In this document: positions 18,054 to 26,740 of the stretch, in pieces
How positions within the stretch are numbered: the stretch's first letter is position 1
Layout: the number at the start of each line of letters is the position of its first letter
Assembly: GCA_033765305.1 (NCBI GenBank)
Contig: JANRID010000052.1
Location: 24,686 to 88,685, forward strand
Reading direction: 5' to 3'
From: RDXT01 sp033765305
GTDB taxonomy: Bacteria > Bacteroidota > Bacteroidia > J057
Length of the DNA stretch: 64,000 nt
Position numbers and translations under genes: made by a program
The notes under the pieces: model-generated
What the model was told of the DNA's origin: nothing
Seen by the model: the letters and a program-made list of their open reading frames with translations, nothing else
Databases searched by the model: none

Positions 18054-18758
18054 TTACCAATTGATCGGATAGGTCTGGCCGTTCCATTCCAGGGTTGCCT
18101 GCTGATTGCCCAGGAAGGTCAGCGTGCCGTTGCGGGTGAACGACTCGCTGCCGTTGCTGCCGGACAGAAAGACCGAGCACGTACCGCTGAGGATTTCATA
18201 GGTGCCTTTGTCCGCAGTCAGGTTGCTGCTGGTGAGGGTCAGCTGGGTCGTGTAGGTGGTCCCGCGGCGGCCGCTGGTCGTCTGGGTGCCGTTGCGGGAA
18301 AAGGATCCGTCGTACACGAGGCTGTCGGCGCCAGGGTTGAGGCCGGTAAGCAGGAAGGAGCCGGAGATTTCGTCTTCGGAACTCATCCGGGCGGTCTGGT
18401 ATTCGCCTTCACCGCCAAATCCTACGCTGAAGGTCTGCGGAATGCCGAGCCCGCTGCAGATCAGGGAGTACTCCCAGTAGAGTACGTAGGAATAAGACAG
18501 CTGCCCGAGCGTGCCGCTGCGCGTCAGGGTCGAATCGCCGGGCTCGTTGCAGGCGTCGAGCAGGGCCTCAGCCAGATCTGCGGCATCTTCGATGCCCAGT
18601 TCCACGCCGCCGGTGCTGCCGGCGACTGCATCTTCGACAATGGCGACCAGATCGGTTTCAGACAGCGCGCCGGCGCCATCAGGCCTGCAGGCGCTGGCTG
18701 TCAGGACGAGCAGTCCGGCGAACAAGGCGGAAAAACGGGTGATACGGGAGCTTGACAT
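18054..18758 (-). CDS. Hypothetical lipoprotein
   Basis: 234 residues with a lipoprotein signal peptide and lipobox LTASAC (Cys24), so it is membrane-anchored after lipidation. The mature region begins acidic (ETDLVAIVEDAVAG...) and continues as a beta-rich, Ser/Thr/Gly-rich domain with repeated motifs such as YDGSFSRNGTQT and ESFTRNGTLTF, two similar strand-turn units. It has one late Cys pair candidate. No family is recognised. It stands alone, followed by its own hairpin. Confidence 0.65.
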   Translation of the reverse strand: MSSSRITRFSALFAGLLVLTASACRPDGAGALSETDLVAIVEDAVAGSTGGVELGIEDAADLAEALLDACNEPGDSTLTRSGTLGQLSYSYVLYWEYSLICSGLGIPQTFSVGFGGEGEYQTARMSSEDEISGSFLLTGLNPGADSLVYDGSFSRNGTQTTSGRRGTTYTTQLTLTSSNLTADKGTYEILSGTCSVFLSGSNGSESFTRNGTLTFLGNQQATLEWNGQTYPINW

Positions 18759-18903
18759 GGCAAATGGGATGTTGTTGATGTTGAGAGAAATCAGAAGCTG
18801 AATGCATCATTGCGCTGCTAACCTACTTCTGCATGGCCGCTTTTGTCAACTGCATTCAACGAACAGCGGCTCTCTTTCAACCAACAGCTGCAGGGCCCGC
18901 GTT

Positions 18904-20016
18904 TCAGCCGCCGGTTTCCTGCACCTCGATCCGGATGCCGAGGTCCCGGAGGGTTGCCATCATGGTCTCCGGATCGGCGGCCTGGCCCGCGAGGTGCAGC
19001 CCGGGCGGGATGCCGGCTTCCGGGGAGCAGGTCCGCAGGCAGCCGAGCACGCACCCGGCGGTAAACAGGTAAGGGTCCGGATGCGAAATCCGGATCCGCC
19101 GCCGGACCGGCTGGCCGCTGCGTTCGCCGGCAGCGTCGAGCTGGAGCATGAGCCAGGGCGACTCCGGCGAAAACCGGTGCAAGCCCCACCGGAACAGCCG
19201 CTGGAAGCTGCGGCGGAACAATCCGGGCCGGATCATCCCTGCCATATAGATCAGCGAAAACACCACCTGGTCTACAAACCAGTTGAACCCGCTGACATAC
19301 ACGCCCATGTTCCGGATGCCCAGGCGGGTCTCCAGGCCGTGCAGCTCTTCCATCGGCAGCGGCAGGCAGGAGCGGGTTCCGGCCGGCGGCCCGAAATCAG
19401 CGGTGATGCTGTCGCGCAGGTAGGCAGGCTGCCAGGCGCCGCTGCGCAGCACCTCGCCCCGGAAACGGTAGCCTTCCTCCACAATTTCCCGTGCCGCCGC
19501 GGGGTCCTGGAGGCGCATGTTCATCGTCATGGCCAGCTGTGCGTCATCGAAGCGGGAGAAGGCGGGCGCTGCCCACCGGATCAGCGGCGCCGCGAAACCG
19601 GGGTGAAACCCGGCCTGGGTGATACAGCACCGGCCCTGGCGGATCAGTTCCGGCTCCAGGGAGCGGAGCTGCTTCCGGACCTCCGGGCTGATCATGATAT
19701 CGAGCCAGTCGGCGCCGGCATCCAGGGCGGCGCGGGCAGCCGTTCCGGCGTATTCCGGGATGGTGGCAGCTGCCAGCACGAGGCCGGCGCCTTCGAAGGC
19801 GTGCCGCAGGCTGGCCGGATCGGCGGCATCGCCGTGCCGGGCTTCGATGCGGCGCCCCGGAAAGGCTGTCCGCAGCTCCGCAGCCAGGGCCTGGGCCTCA
19901 GGCAGGCGCCGGCCTGCCAGGATCAGGCTGCAGGAGGTATGGCGCAGCAGCAGCGGAGCCAGGGCGCGGCCTGCGCCTCCGTAGGCGCCCAGGATGCAGA
20001 TGGTTGAAGGGTTCAT
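18904..20016 (-). CDS. Saccharopine dehydrogenase-like NAD(P)-binding oxidoreductase
   Basis: 370 residues from ATG 20016. A Rossmann fold starts at the N-terminus (CILGAYGGAGRALAPLLL, a GxxGxxG variant), with AGRRLPEAQAL as the second-strand dinucleotide contact and DAADPASLRHAF downstream. The middle and C-terminal parts resemble saccharopine-dehydrogenase-family proteins (QAGFHPGFAAPLIRW). Such proteins include true saccharopine dehydrogenases but also enoyl reductases and uncharacterised enzymes. No lysine-pathway gene lies nearby, so the substrate is unknown. A hydrophobic segment (FVDQVVFSLIYMAGMI) around residue 240 hints at membrane contact. Confidence 0.75.
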   Translation of the reverse strand: MNPSTICILGAYGGAGRALAPLLLRHTSCSLILAGRRLPEAQALAAELRTAFPGRRIEARHGDAADPASLRHAFEGAGLVLAAATIPEYAGTAARAALDAGADWLDIMISPEVRKQLRSLEPELIRQGRCCITQAGFHPGFAAPLIRWAAPAFSRFDDAQLAMTMNMRLQDPAAAREIVEEGYRFRGEVLRSGAWQPAYLRDSITADFGPPAGTRSCLPLPMEELHGLETRLGIRNMGVYVSGFNWFVDQVVFSLIYMAGMIRPGLFRRSFQRLFRWGLHRFSPESPWLMLQLDAAGERSGQPVRRRIRISHPDPYLFTAGCVLGCLRTCSPEAGIPPGLHLAGQAADPETMMATLRDLGIRIEVQETGG

Positions 20017-20193
20017 ATTGGAGCGGGGATAGGCAGGGCTGTAAGTGCGCAGATCCTGCGGCAGTTGCAATGATTTCCCGCATCCGGCGCAGGCAGAGCA
20101 GGTTCCGCGGGAAAGATTTTTTTATCAATTTGCAGATACCGCGTGCAGCAATCGGGCGGCGCGTTCCGTCATAATACCAAACATCCACCCGGC

Positions 20194-20754
20194 ATGGAGC
20201 AGCCATACAAGGCGTTGATCCAGGACTGCATCGCGCAGAAGCCCCGTGCACAACGGGAGCTGTACGAGCGGTTTGCGCCGAAAATGCTGGGGGTTTGTGC
20301 CCGCTATGCCCGGGATCTGGAGCAGGCGGAAGACATGCTGCAGGAGGGCTTCATCAAAGTGTTCCAGAAGCTGCGCGACTATCAGGACCGAGGGTCGCTG
20401 GAGGGGTGGATCAGGCGGATTGTGGTGAATACGGCTATCGACTGCATCCGGCGGGACAAGCACTTCCGGGAGCAGGCCGAAATCCGGGAGGCTGCCGGGT
20501 CGGAAATTCCGCCGGAGGCGCTCGATCAGCTGGGGGCAGCCTATCTGATGGAGCAGATCCGTAAACTGCCGGAGGGGTACCGGCTGGTGTTCAACCTGTA
20601 TGCGCTGGAGGGATTTTCGCATGCCGAAATCGCCGAGCGCCTGCAGATCACCGAAAGCACCTCCCGCTCGCAGTATGCGCGTGCGCGCGCTTGGTTGCAA
20701 TATCAAATCCGTGGGGCTTATCAGGAAACTCATACCTATCGGGATGCCATCTGA
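20194..20754 (+). CDS. ECF-type RNA polymerase sigma factor
   Basis: 186 residues. Region 2 is clear (ELYERFAPKMLGVCARYA, QAEDMLQEGFIKVFQKL, GSLEGWIRRIVVNTAIDCIRR), and so is region 4 with its helix-turn-helix (LPEGYRLVFNLYALEGFSH, EIAERLQITESTSRSQYARA). ATG 20194 is preferred over an in-frame ATG 51 nt upstream because region 2 begins immediately. The 3' end overlaps the next gene by 11 bp, so the two are coupled. No classical anti-sigma zinc-finger gene is present; the downstream membrane protein is the likely regulator or co-regulated partner. Confidence 0.93.
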   Translation: MEQPYKALIQDCIAQKPRAQRELYERFAPKMLGVCARYARDLEQAEDMLQEGFIKVFQKLRDYQDRGSLEGWIRRIVVNTAIDCIRRDKHFREQAEIREAAGSEIPPEALDQLGAAYLMEQIRKLPEGYRLVFNLYALEGFSHAEIAERLQITESTSRSQYARARAWLQYQIRGAYQETHTYRDAI

Positions 20755-22114
20755 ATCTTTTGAACGAATGCTGCGCGAATCGCTCGGGGCGGCTAGCATC
20801 CCGCCCCGCCCGGAGGTCTGGCAGCAGATCGAGCGCGGGATGCGCCGGCCGCGCCGGCCCTGGTTCTGGCTGAGTGCCGACAGCCTGCTGGCCCTGGGCC
20901 TGCTGGCATCGGCGGTGCTGGCGCTGGTGCCGCTGGACCGCGCGGCGCTGGCCGCAGGCCTGCCTGCGCCCCGGCCTCTTCCGCCGGAGGCATCTGAAGC
21001 GCCGCCGCTGCTGCAAGCGCGCAGTCCGGAGCCTTCGGCAGGCGCTGCGCAGCTGCCTGCGCGCCGGCCGGTGCTGCATGCGGCTGTCCGCAGCGTAGAG
21101 GGGGTGCTCCGGCTGCAGGCTGCGCCGCCGCCGGCAGGCCCGGAGCTGCCGCCTGATGCCGCACTCCGGTCGGAAGTGCCCGCCGGATGGGCTTCGGCAC
21201 AGCCCGGCGTATTGCCCCTGGGGCCGCGCAGCACGGCCCTCCTGCCGCACAGTACGGCCATCCGTCCGCGCATCACCGTGCCGCAGGGCACTGAAACCGG
21301 CTGGCGGCCCGGGCGCAAATGGAATCTGTACGTCAGCGCGGTCCGCTTCCGCGGCGCCGCATCCGCATCTGCGGCCGCTGCCCTCAACGATGCGGAAAGC
21401 GGATCCCTCCGCTTCGCATTCAACGCGCTCGAATACGGCCCCGCCGATCCCTCTACCGCCGGCGATGCGCCTGACCGCCTCTATGCGCTCAATGTGCCTG
21501 TGCGTTTCACCGCCTTCGAGGTTGGGGCAGAGCGCATGGTCCGCCCCCGGCTGGGGCTGGGCTTCGGCCTGCGCATCCAGACCACGGAGCAAAGCGAATA
21601 CCGCTCCGGCTACGTCTCGCAGCTGGGCCAGGATGTCAGCTTGAACTATCTCATTCAGGCAGGATACCAGGGCGTCGTATTCCAGCTCGATGCGCCGTAC
21701 TCGCTCGTGCAGTTCGGCACGCCGCTCAAAGCCCGCTCGGTGCTCATGTCCCGCGGCAAATGGAGCGCCTTCGCAGAAGGGGCCCTGATCCCCCAGGCCA
21801 ATATGGCGCTCATCCGGCTTGGGGGCATTACCCCGGGCAGCGGAGGCGCTGCCGAGTCCGCGACGGTGGCTTCGTTCAAGTATGCCATTCAGACCGAAAA
21901 CAGCCGGGAGGAGCTGCTGCGCCTCCGCGCATTCGGGCTCGCTTCGGAAGCCAGCTTCCAGGTTGCGTTTGACCTGACGCCGGAGACTTCCATCTCCATC
22001 GGGCCCGCCGTGCAGTACACGTTCCGCAAACCCTTCGGCGGCACCGCTGCCGAGACCATGCCCCGCTTCTTCCTGGGAGGCACCGCCGGGCTGCGTTTTC
22101 ATCGGGTTCGCTGA
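20744..22114 (+). CDS. Membrane-anchored protein with Pro-rich linker and barrel-like C-terminal domain, paired with the sigma factor
   Basis: 456 residues. The start at 20744 overlaps the sigma gene. A short cytoplasmic N-terminus (about 38 residues, RPEVWQQIERGM) is followed by one membrane segment (WFWLSADSLLALGLLASAVL). A long Pro/Ala/Arg-rich linker runs to about residue 180. The C-terminal 270 residues have alternating strands and turns like outer-membrane barrels (SGYVSQLGQDVSLNYLIQAG, SISIGPAVQYTFRKPF, FFLGGTAGLRF). The layout would let one chain span the inner membrane, periplasm and outer membrane. Position suggests an anti-sigma or sensing role; no known anti-sigma domain is visible. 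Confidence 0.65.
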   Translation: MPSESFERMLRESLGAASIPPRPEVWQQIERGMRRPRRPWFWLSADSLLALGLLASAVLALVPLDRAALAAGLPAPRPLPPEASEAPPLLQARSPEPSAGAAQLPARRPVLHAAVRSVEGVLRLQAAPPPAGPELPPDAALRSEVPAGWASAQPGVLPLGPRSTALLPHSTAIRPRITVPQGTETGWRPGRKWNLYVSAVRFRGAASASAAAALNDAESGSLRFAFNALEYGPADPSTAGDAPDRLYALNVPVRFTAFEVGAERMVRPRLGLGFGLRIQTTEQSEYRSGYVSQLGQDVSLNYLIQAGYQGVVFQLDAPYSLVQFGTPLKARSVLMSRGKWSAFAEGALIPQANMALIRLGGITPGSGGAAESATVASFKYAIQTENSREELLRLRAFGLASEASFQVAFDLTPETSISIGPAVQYTFRKPFGGTAAETMPRFFLGGTAGLRFHRVR

Positions 22115-22160
22115 TTATGAGGCATATAGCTTTCAGGAGCTGCTGAGATAAAAAATGAGG

Positions 22161-22190
22161 CTGCCGGAGAAATCCGGCAGTTTTCGTTTT
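22161..22190 (+). terminator. Rho-independent terminator
   Basis: 8-bp stem ctgccgga / tccggcag with a GAAA tetraloop, then TTTTCGTTTT. It ends the sigma/envelope-protein transcript. Confidence 0.88.
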
Positions 22191-22217
22191 GTGTTTAGGG
22201 GGATATACCTAATTTTG
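22188..22217 (+). promoter_or_regulatory. Bacteroidota-type promoter for the E2 gene
   Basis: TTTG at 22188-22191, an 18-nt spacer and an exact TAnnTTTG box (TAATTTTG) at 22210-22217, 28 nt before the E2 start. The upstream element overlaps the T-tail of the preceding terminator. Confidence 0.75.
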
Positions 22218-22244
22218 GCGTCCAACTAGCTAAAGTACCCAAGC

Positions 22245-23534
22245 ATGGCGAAGATCATCGAGATGCCCCGTCTGAGTGACACGATGACTGAAGGGGTGAT
22301 TGCTGCCTGGCATAAAAAAGTCGGCGACCCGGTATCCGCAGGCGAGCTGCTGGCCGAGATCGAAACCGACAAGGCAACCATGGACCTGGAGTCCTTTCAC
22401 AGCGGCGTGCTTCTGTACGCCGGCGTGGAAGCCGGCAAAGGCATTCCGGTGGGCGGTTTGCTGGCAGTCGTCGGGCAGGCCGGGGAGGATATCTCCGCCA
22501 TTCTCTCGCAATACGCCGCTGGCGCACCGGCAGCCGTGCCGGCCGAGCAGCCTGCAGCGAAGCCGGAGCCGCAGCCCGTAGCACCGCCTGTAGCCCAGCC
22601 CGCAGCGCCGGTCCTGCCCTCGGCACCCGCACCGGTGCCCCAGGTGAGCGTGGCAGTCCCCGCCGATGGCGACGGGCGCCTCAAGGCCTCCCCCCTGGCC
22701 AAGGCCATTGCCCGCGACCGCGGCATCGACCTGAGCCTCGTCGCCGGCAGCGGCGACAGCGGCCGCATCGTCAAGCGGGATATCGAAAACTTCCAGGCTC
22801 CTGCTGTGCCCGTTCATCAGCCTGCCGCCCAGCCCGCATATGCCGGCACCGGCGAGGCCTATGAAGAGGTGCCGGTATCGCAGATGCGCAAGGTGATCGC
22901 CCGCAGGCTGGGAGAAAGCAAGTTTACCGCCCCGCACTTCTACCTGACCATGGAAATCGACATGGAAAAGGCGATTGCGGTGCGCAAGGCGCTCAATGAG
23001 ACCGCCCCGGTCAAGATTTCCTTCAACGACATGGTCATCAAGGCCTGCGCGGTGGCGCTCAAGCAGCATCCGGCGGTCAATGCGTCCTGGCTCGGCGACA
23101 AGATCCGCTACAACAAGCAGGTGCACATCGGCATGGCCGTAGCCGTAGACGAAGGCCTGCTGGTGCCCGTGATCCGCTTCGCCGACATGAAAGGCCTCGC
23201 TGCGATTGCGCAGGAAAGCAAGGCCTTCGCCCAGAAAGCCCGCGACCGCAAGCTGCAGCCCGCCGATTGGGAAGGCAACACGTTCACCATCTCCAACCTC
23301 GGCATGATGGGCATCGAAGAATTTACGGCCATCATCAACCCGCCGGATGCCTGCATCCTCGCCGTAGGGGCAATCATCGAAAAACCGGTGGTCAGAAACG
23401 GACAGATCGTGATTGGCAATACGATGAAAGTCACGCTCTCCTGCGACCACCGCGTGGTGGACGGCATGGTAGGATCGGCATTTCTGGGTACGCTGCGTCA
23501 GCTGCTCGAAGATCCGGTCCGCATGCTGATATGA
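22245..23534 (+). CDS. Dihydrolipoamide acetyltransferase, E2 of pyruvate dehydrogenase complex
   Basis: 429 residues. It passes acetyl groups from E1-bound pyruvate to CoA in the cytoplasmic pyruvate dehydrogenase core. A lipoyl domain occupies residues 1-80 with lipoyl-Lys43 (ETDKATMDLE). An Ala/Pro-rich swinging linker runs over about 92-142, and the E1/E3-binding domain follows (ASPLAKAIARDRGIDLS) at about 147-183. The catalytic domain ends in CDHRVVDG with His402 and Asp406. A single lipoyl domain fits Bacteroidota E2. E1 and E3 genes are not in the window. It has its own promoter and terminator, so it is probably monocistronic here. Confidence 0.95.
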   Translation: MAKIIEMPRLSDTMTEGVIAAWHKKVGDPVSAGELLAEIETDKATMDLESFHSGVLLYAGVEAGKGIPVGGLLAVVGQAGEDISAILSQYAAGAPAAVPAEQPAAKPEPQPVAPPVAQPAAPVLPSAPAPVPQVSVAVPADGDGRLKASPLAKAIARDRGIDLSLVAGSGDSGRIVKRDIENFQAPAVPVHQPAAQPAYAGTGEAYEEVPVSQMRKVIARRLGESKFTAPHFYLTMEIDMEKAIAVRKALNETAPVKISFNDMVIKACAVALKQHPAVNASWLGDKIRYNKQVHIGMAVAVDEGLLVPVIRFADMKGLAAIAQESKAFAQKARDRKLQPADWEGNTFTISNLGMMGIEEFTAIINPPDACILAVGAIIEKPVVRNGQIVIGNTMKVTLSCDHRVVDGMVGSAFLGTLRQLLEDPVRMLI

Positions 23535-23571
23535 TCCGCGCAGGACGCACCGGCTGATGCAGACTGAATAC

Positions 23572-23603
23572 ACCCGATGTTAAAAACATCGGGTTTTTCT
23601 TTT
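23572..23603 (+). terminator. Rho-independent terminator after E2
   Basis: 10-bp stem acccgatgtt / aacatcgggt, 3-nt loop, followed by TTTTCTTTT. Confidence 0.9.
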
Positions 23604-24121
23604 AAAAATATTTGATTTGCAAGACAAAAAGTTGTAGATTGCACAAAGTATCTGATAAAAAGATGATGCCCCCCGGTACAACCGAAGGACATCAAACACA
23701 CTATTCTCAGTAGTATTTTTTAGTTCGTTTTTAAAGCTGCCGGAACCTGCTAAAGTCCCGGCATCGTGTTTCAAGGCTTTCCCAAGGCTCGATCGAGGCC
23801 GTCCTGTATAACTGAGCGAACGTCCCCGGCAAGCACGGTTGCTGTAGGGTATCGGCTACAGGTTGCGTGCAAACCGGTCTGCAAGGCGACTGATCTACAA
23901 TACACAGGTAAAGGTGCAGCGCTTTATGGAGCGCTGCTTATACGATTTCGATGCAGGTTTTTCAGGGATTTAGAAGCTGAACAGCTGGAACTTATCAGGA
24001 ACTTATGGTATAAAAAGCTGACTATCAAATACTAAGGAAAATGTTCCGCATACGCAGTATGCAGAAATTATGATGTATGGCCTGATGGTATTCAGGCGCC
24101 TGTATGCTGTTTGTGTATGCC
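23604..24121. other. Gene-poor, AT-richer region
   Basis: About 520 bp with no supported gene. It includes an 8-bp hairpin at 23916-23937 (gcagcgct / agcgctgc, 6-nt loop) and a short open frame at 23766-24035 whose predicted product shows no recognisable domain. The composition differs from the flanks, which suggests decayed or inserted DNA. I see no tRNA fold or IS end. Confidence 0.4.
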
Positions 24122-25141
24122 TCAGCGGATCAGCCGCTGGTCGTATCCTCCATATATCAGCTCGCGGACGTATTCTGCCCGCAGAAATTCATGCGGAAAA
24201 CCCAGTTCGATGGCGCTGGCCGCATCGAGCCGCTCCATCTGGGCGGGCGGGATCGTAAAAGACGTGCATCCCAGGGAATCGAGCAGCTGGCGCTCCGAGC
24301 GGGCACCCACGATGGGAATGACGGTCTGGCTGCGCTGGCGGGTCCAGTTGATGGCTACCTGGGCCGCACTGACGCCCAGCTCCTGCGCTACGGCCACCGT
24401 TTCCTGCACGATGCGGGTATTGCGCTCGTTGAGGCGGGCGCTGCCCGGCGCAAGGCGCTTCGGATCTTCGCTGGCGGTCAGGTACTTGCCGGTGAGCGCG
24501 CCGCCCGCGAGGGGCGCCCAGGGCGTGAGGGCCATGCCGAAGGCTGCTGCCATCGGCAGCAGATCGCGCTCCGGGGTGCGCTGCAGCAGGCTGTATTCGA
24601 TCTGCAAGGCCGAAAAGGGCGTCCAGCCGCGCTCCAGGGCGATGGTCTGAGCCTGCGCCACGATCCAGGCCGGCGTGTCTGAAATGCCGATGTGCAGCAC
24701 CTTGCCCGCCCGCACCAGATCGTCCAGTGCCCGCATGACCTCGGCCACCGGGGTAGTGAAGTCCCACGCATGCACCCAGAGCAGATCCACATAGCCGGTC
24801 TGGAGGCGCTTCAGGCTGCCTTCCAGCGACTGTACGAGGTTTTTGCGGTGGTTGCCGGCGGCATTGGGGTCGTTGCGGCGGCTGAAGAGGGTGTATTTGG
24901 TCGCCAGGACAAAATATTCCCGGTCGGAGGCGATGAATTCGCCCGTAAAGCGCTCGCTCGTGCCTTCGGTGTAGCGGTTGGCGGTGTCGATGAAGTTGCC
25001 GCCGGCTTTCGCATAAGCCTCGAAGACCTGCTTGCTGGCTTCGTAGTCAGCACCCCAGCCCCATTCGGTGCCGAAGGTCATAGTGCCCAGGCACAATTCG
25101 GAGACGCGGAGGCCGCTGGGGCCGAGGATGCGGTAGTTCAT
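24122..25141 (-). CDS. Aldo/keto reductase family protein
   Basis: 339 residues from ATG 25141. A TIM-barrel NADPH-dependent oxidoreductase with all four catalytic positions: Asp in FIDTANRY, Tyr in the same motif, Lys in ATKY, His in VHAWD. The C-terminal NADP-binding segment (VIPIVGARSERQLLDSLG) is intact. It resembles the YajO/AKR11-like branch with the opening NYRILGPSGLRVSELCLGTM. Substrates of this group are varied aldehydes and ketones; none can be assigned. It is divergent from the flavin dehydrogenase gene with only 78 bp between, so regulation may be shared. Confidence 0.93.
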   Translation of the reverse strand: MNYRILGPSGLRVSELCLGTMTFGTEWGWGADYEASKQVFEAYAKAGGNFIDTANRYTEGTSERFTGEFIASDREYFVLATKYTLFSRRNDPNAAGNHRKNLVQSLEGSLKRLQTGYVDLLWVHAWDFTTPVAEVMRALDDLVRAGKVLHIGISDTPAWIVAQAQTIALERGWTPFSALQIEYSLLQRTPERDLLPMAAAFGMALTPWAPLAGGALTGKYLTASEDPKRLAPGSARLNERNTRIVQETVAVAQELGVSAAQVAINWTRQRSQTVIPIVGARSERQLLDSLGCTSFTIPPAQMERLDAASAIELGFPHEFLRAEYVRELIYGGYDQRLIR

Positions 25142-25219
25142 GGGAGCGGGTATTGGCTGGCGGAAGGGAAAAGCTTGGTGAATCTGCAAGATTGGGCTAA
25201 ATTACGGAAAAACCTCGCA

Positions 25220-26500
25220 ATGCCGAAACCCGGACGCCCCCGTTCGCAGACCGCCGTCGAGCGGCAGCGGGAAATCTACCTCGATGGAGTAGGGGCGCAG
25301 CGCCCCCTGGTGCCTGCCGCATCGGGCGAAAGCCTCGAAGCGGCGGCCCGCCGCGTGATGAGCCCCGAAGCCTTCGCCTATGTGGCCGGCGGCGCAGGCC
25401 TGGGCCATACCCTCGCCGCCAACCGCGCCGCCTTCGGGCGGCTGCAGATCGTGCCGCGCATGCTCCGCAATGTGGAGGCGCGCAGCACCTCGGTGGAGCT
25501 CTTCGGGCGCACGCTGCCTGCGCCGCTGCTGCTGGCGCCGGTCGGGGTACTGGACCTGGCGCACCCGGACGCTGAGCGTGCGGCGGCCCGCGCAGCAGCG
25601 GCCCTGGGCCTGCCCATGATCTTTTCCAGCCAGGCCTCCGTGCCGATGGAGCAGGCCGCCGCCGAAATGGGAGACGCGCCCCGCTGGTTCCAGCTCTACT
25701 GGAGCAAGTCGGACGAGCTGGTGGCCAGCTTCGTACGCCGGGCCGAGGCCTGCGGCTGCGAGGCGATTGCCGTGACGCTCGATACCACCCTGCTGGGCTG
25801 GCGCCCGCAGGACCTCGATCTGGGCTATCTGCCCTTTCTGCGGGGCATGGGCATCGCCCAGTACACCAGCGACCCGGTGTTTCAGCGCCTGCTCGACGAG
25901 CCGGAGGAGGCTGCCGCGCCTTCCGCCCGGCCCAGCCTGCCGGCCATCCGGACGCTGCTGGAGATGGTGCGCCGCTATCCGGGGCCCTTCTGGCCTGCGC
26001 TGCGCTCCGGCCGGGCCGCCGCCGCCGTGCGGAAATTCATCTCCATCTATTCCCGCCCCTCCCTGACCTGGGACCAGCTGGGCTTTCTGCGTGCGCATAC
26101 GAAGCTGCCCGTGCTGCTCAAGGGCATCCTGCACCCCGACGACGCCCGCCGCGCGCTGGATGCAGGCATGGACGGCATCATCGTCTCCAACCACGGCGGA
26201 CGCCAGGTGGACGGCGCCATTGCCGCGCTGGATGCCCTGCCGGGCATCCTGGAAGCGGTGGCAGACCGTGTGCCGGTGCTGATGGACAGCGGCGTCCGCA
26301 GCGGGGCGGATGTGTTCAAGGCGCTGGCCCTCGGCGCGAAGGCCGTCTGCATCGGCAGGCCGTATGTCTACGGCCTGGCGCTGGGCGGCGAAGCCGGCGC
26401 CGGCGAGGTGCTCCGGAATCTGATGGCGGAATTCGAGCTGACGATGGGGCTGGCGGGCTGCGCCTCAGTGCAGGAGATCGGGCGGGAATGCTGCGCGTGA
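25220..26500 (+). CDS. FMN-dependent alpha-hydroxy-acid dehydrogenase/oxidase (lactate 2-monooxygenase-like)
   Basis: 426 residues. ATG 25220 is chosen because the frame farther upstream only mirrors the opposite gene. The chain has the FMN_dh architecture: substrate/FMN residues in RMLRNVEARSTSVELFG, APLLLAPVG, QLYW and TLDT. The catalytic base region is SNHGGRQVDGAIAALDALP, and the phosphate-binding end is DSGVRSGADVFKALALGAKA plus GRPYVYGLALGG. These enzymes oxidise L-2-hydroxy acids such as lactate. A longer central segment with LLEMVRRYPGP recalls lactate monooxygenase-type members. A long inverted repeat follows the stop. Confidence 0.9.
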   Translation: MPKPGRPRSQTAVERQREIYLDGVGAQRPLVPAASGESLEAAARRVMSPEAFAYVAGGAGLGHTLAANRAAFGRLQIVPRMLRNVEARSTSVELFGRTLPAPLLLAPVGVLDLAHPDAERAAARAAAALGLPMIFSSQASVPMEQAAAEMGDAPRWFQLYWSKSDELVASFVRRAEACGCEAIAVTLDTTLLGWRPQDLDLGYLPFLRGMGIAQYTSDPVFQRLLDEPEEAAAPSARPSLPAIRTLLEMVRRYPGPFWPALRSGRAAAAVRKFISIYSRPSLTWDQLGFLRAHTKLPVLLKGILHPDDARRALDAGMDGIIVSNHGGRQVDGAIAALDALPGILEAVADRVPVLMDSGVRSGADVFKALALGAKAVCIGRPYVYGLALGGEAGAGEVLRNLMAEFELTMGLAGCASVQEIGRECCA

Positions 26501-26527
26501 ACGGCCCTCCCGGGTTTTAATCATACA

Positions 26528-26571
26528 CATGTCTGCGCATGCAGGCGCTGAGGCCTGCATGTGCAGACATG
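26528..26571. terminator. Long 19-bp inverted repeat downstream of the hydroxy-acid dehydrogenase
   Basis: Arms catgtctgcgcatgcaggc and gcctgcatgtgcagacatg pair at every position except one G-T (G-U in RNA) and enclose a 6-nt loop. It starts 28 nt past the stop codon. There is no T-tract. It is unusually long for a terminator in this window. Confidence 0.5.
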
Positions 26572-26740
26572 CGCTTCCGGGCTTAGCAACACCCAAAAAA
26601 TAACCTCCAGAGGTTGCGATGGGATTTTGTGCGAAGACAAGGAAGAAAAACCGAGTTTGGCGGGCCAAATGAGGGCTTTTCTGACGCAGTATTCGTGCAA
26701 AAGACCGAGTCAACAGCGGAATTTATTTTTTGAGCGTTAC
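26572..26740. other. Intergenic region, no gene seen
   Basis: AT-richer sequence between the long inverted repeat and the secreted-protein gene. It contains a small palindrome AACCTCCAGAGGTT at 26602-26615. No promoter or gene is supported. Confidence 0.3.

Noticed and set aside
23766..24035. An 89-codon plus-strand ORF in the gap after E2
   Set aside because: No recognisable domain, an odd composition, and it runs through a hairpin; left as uncertain non-coding.
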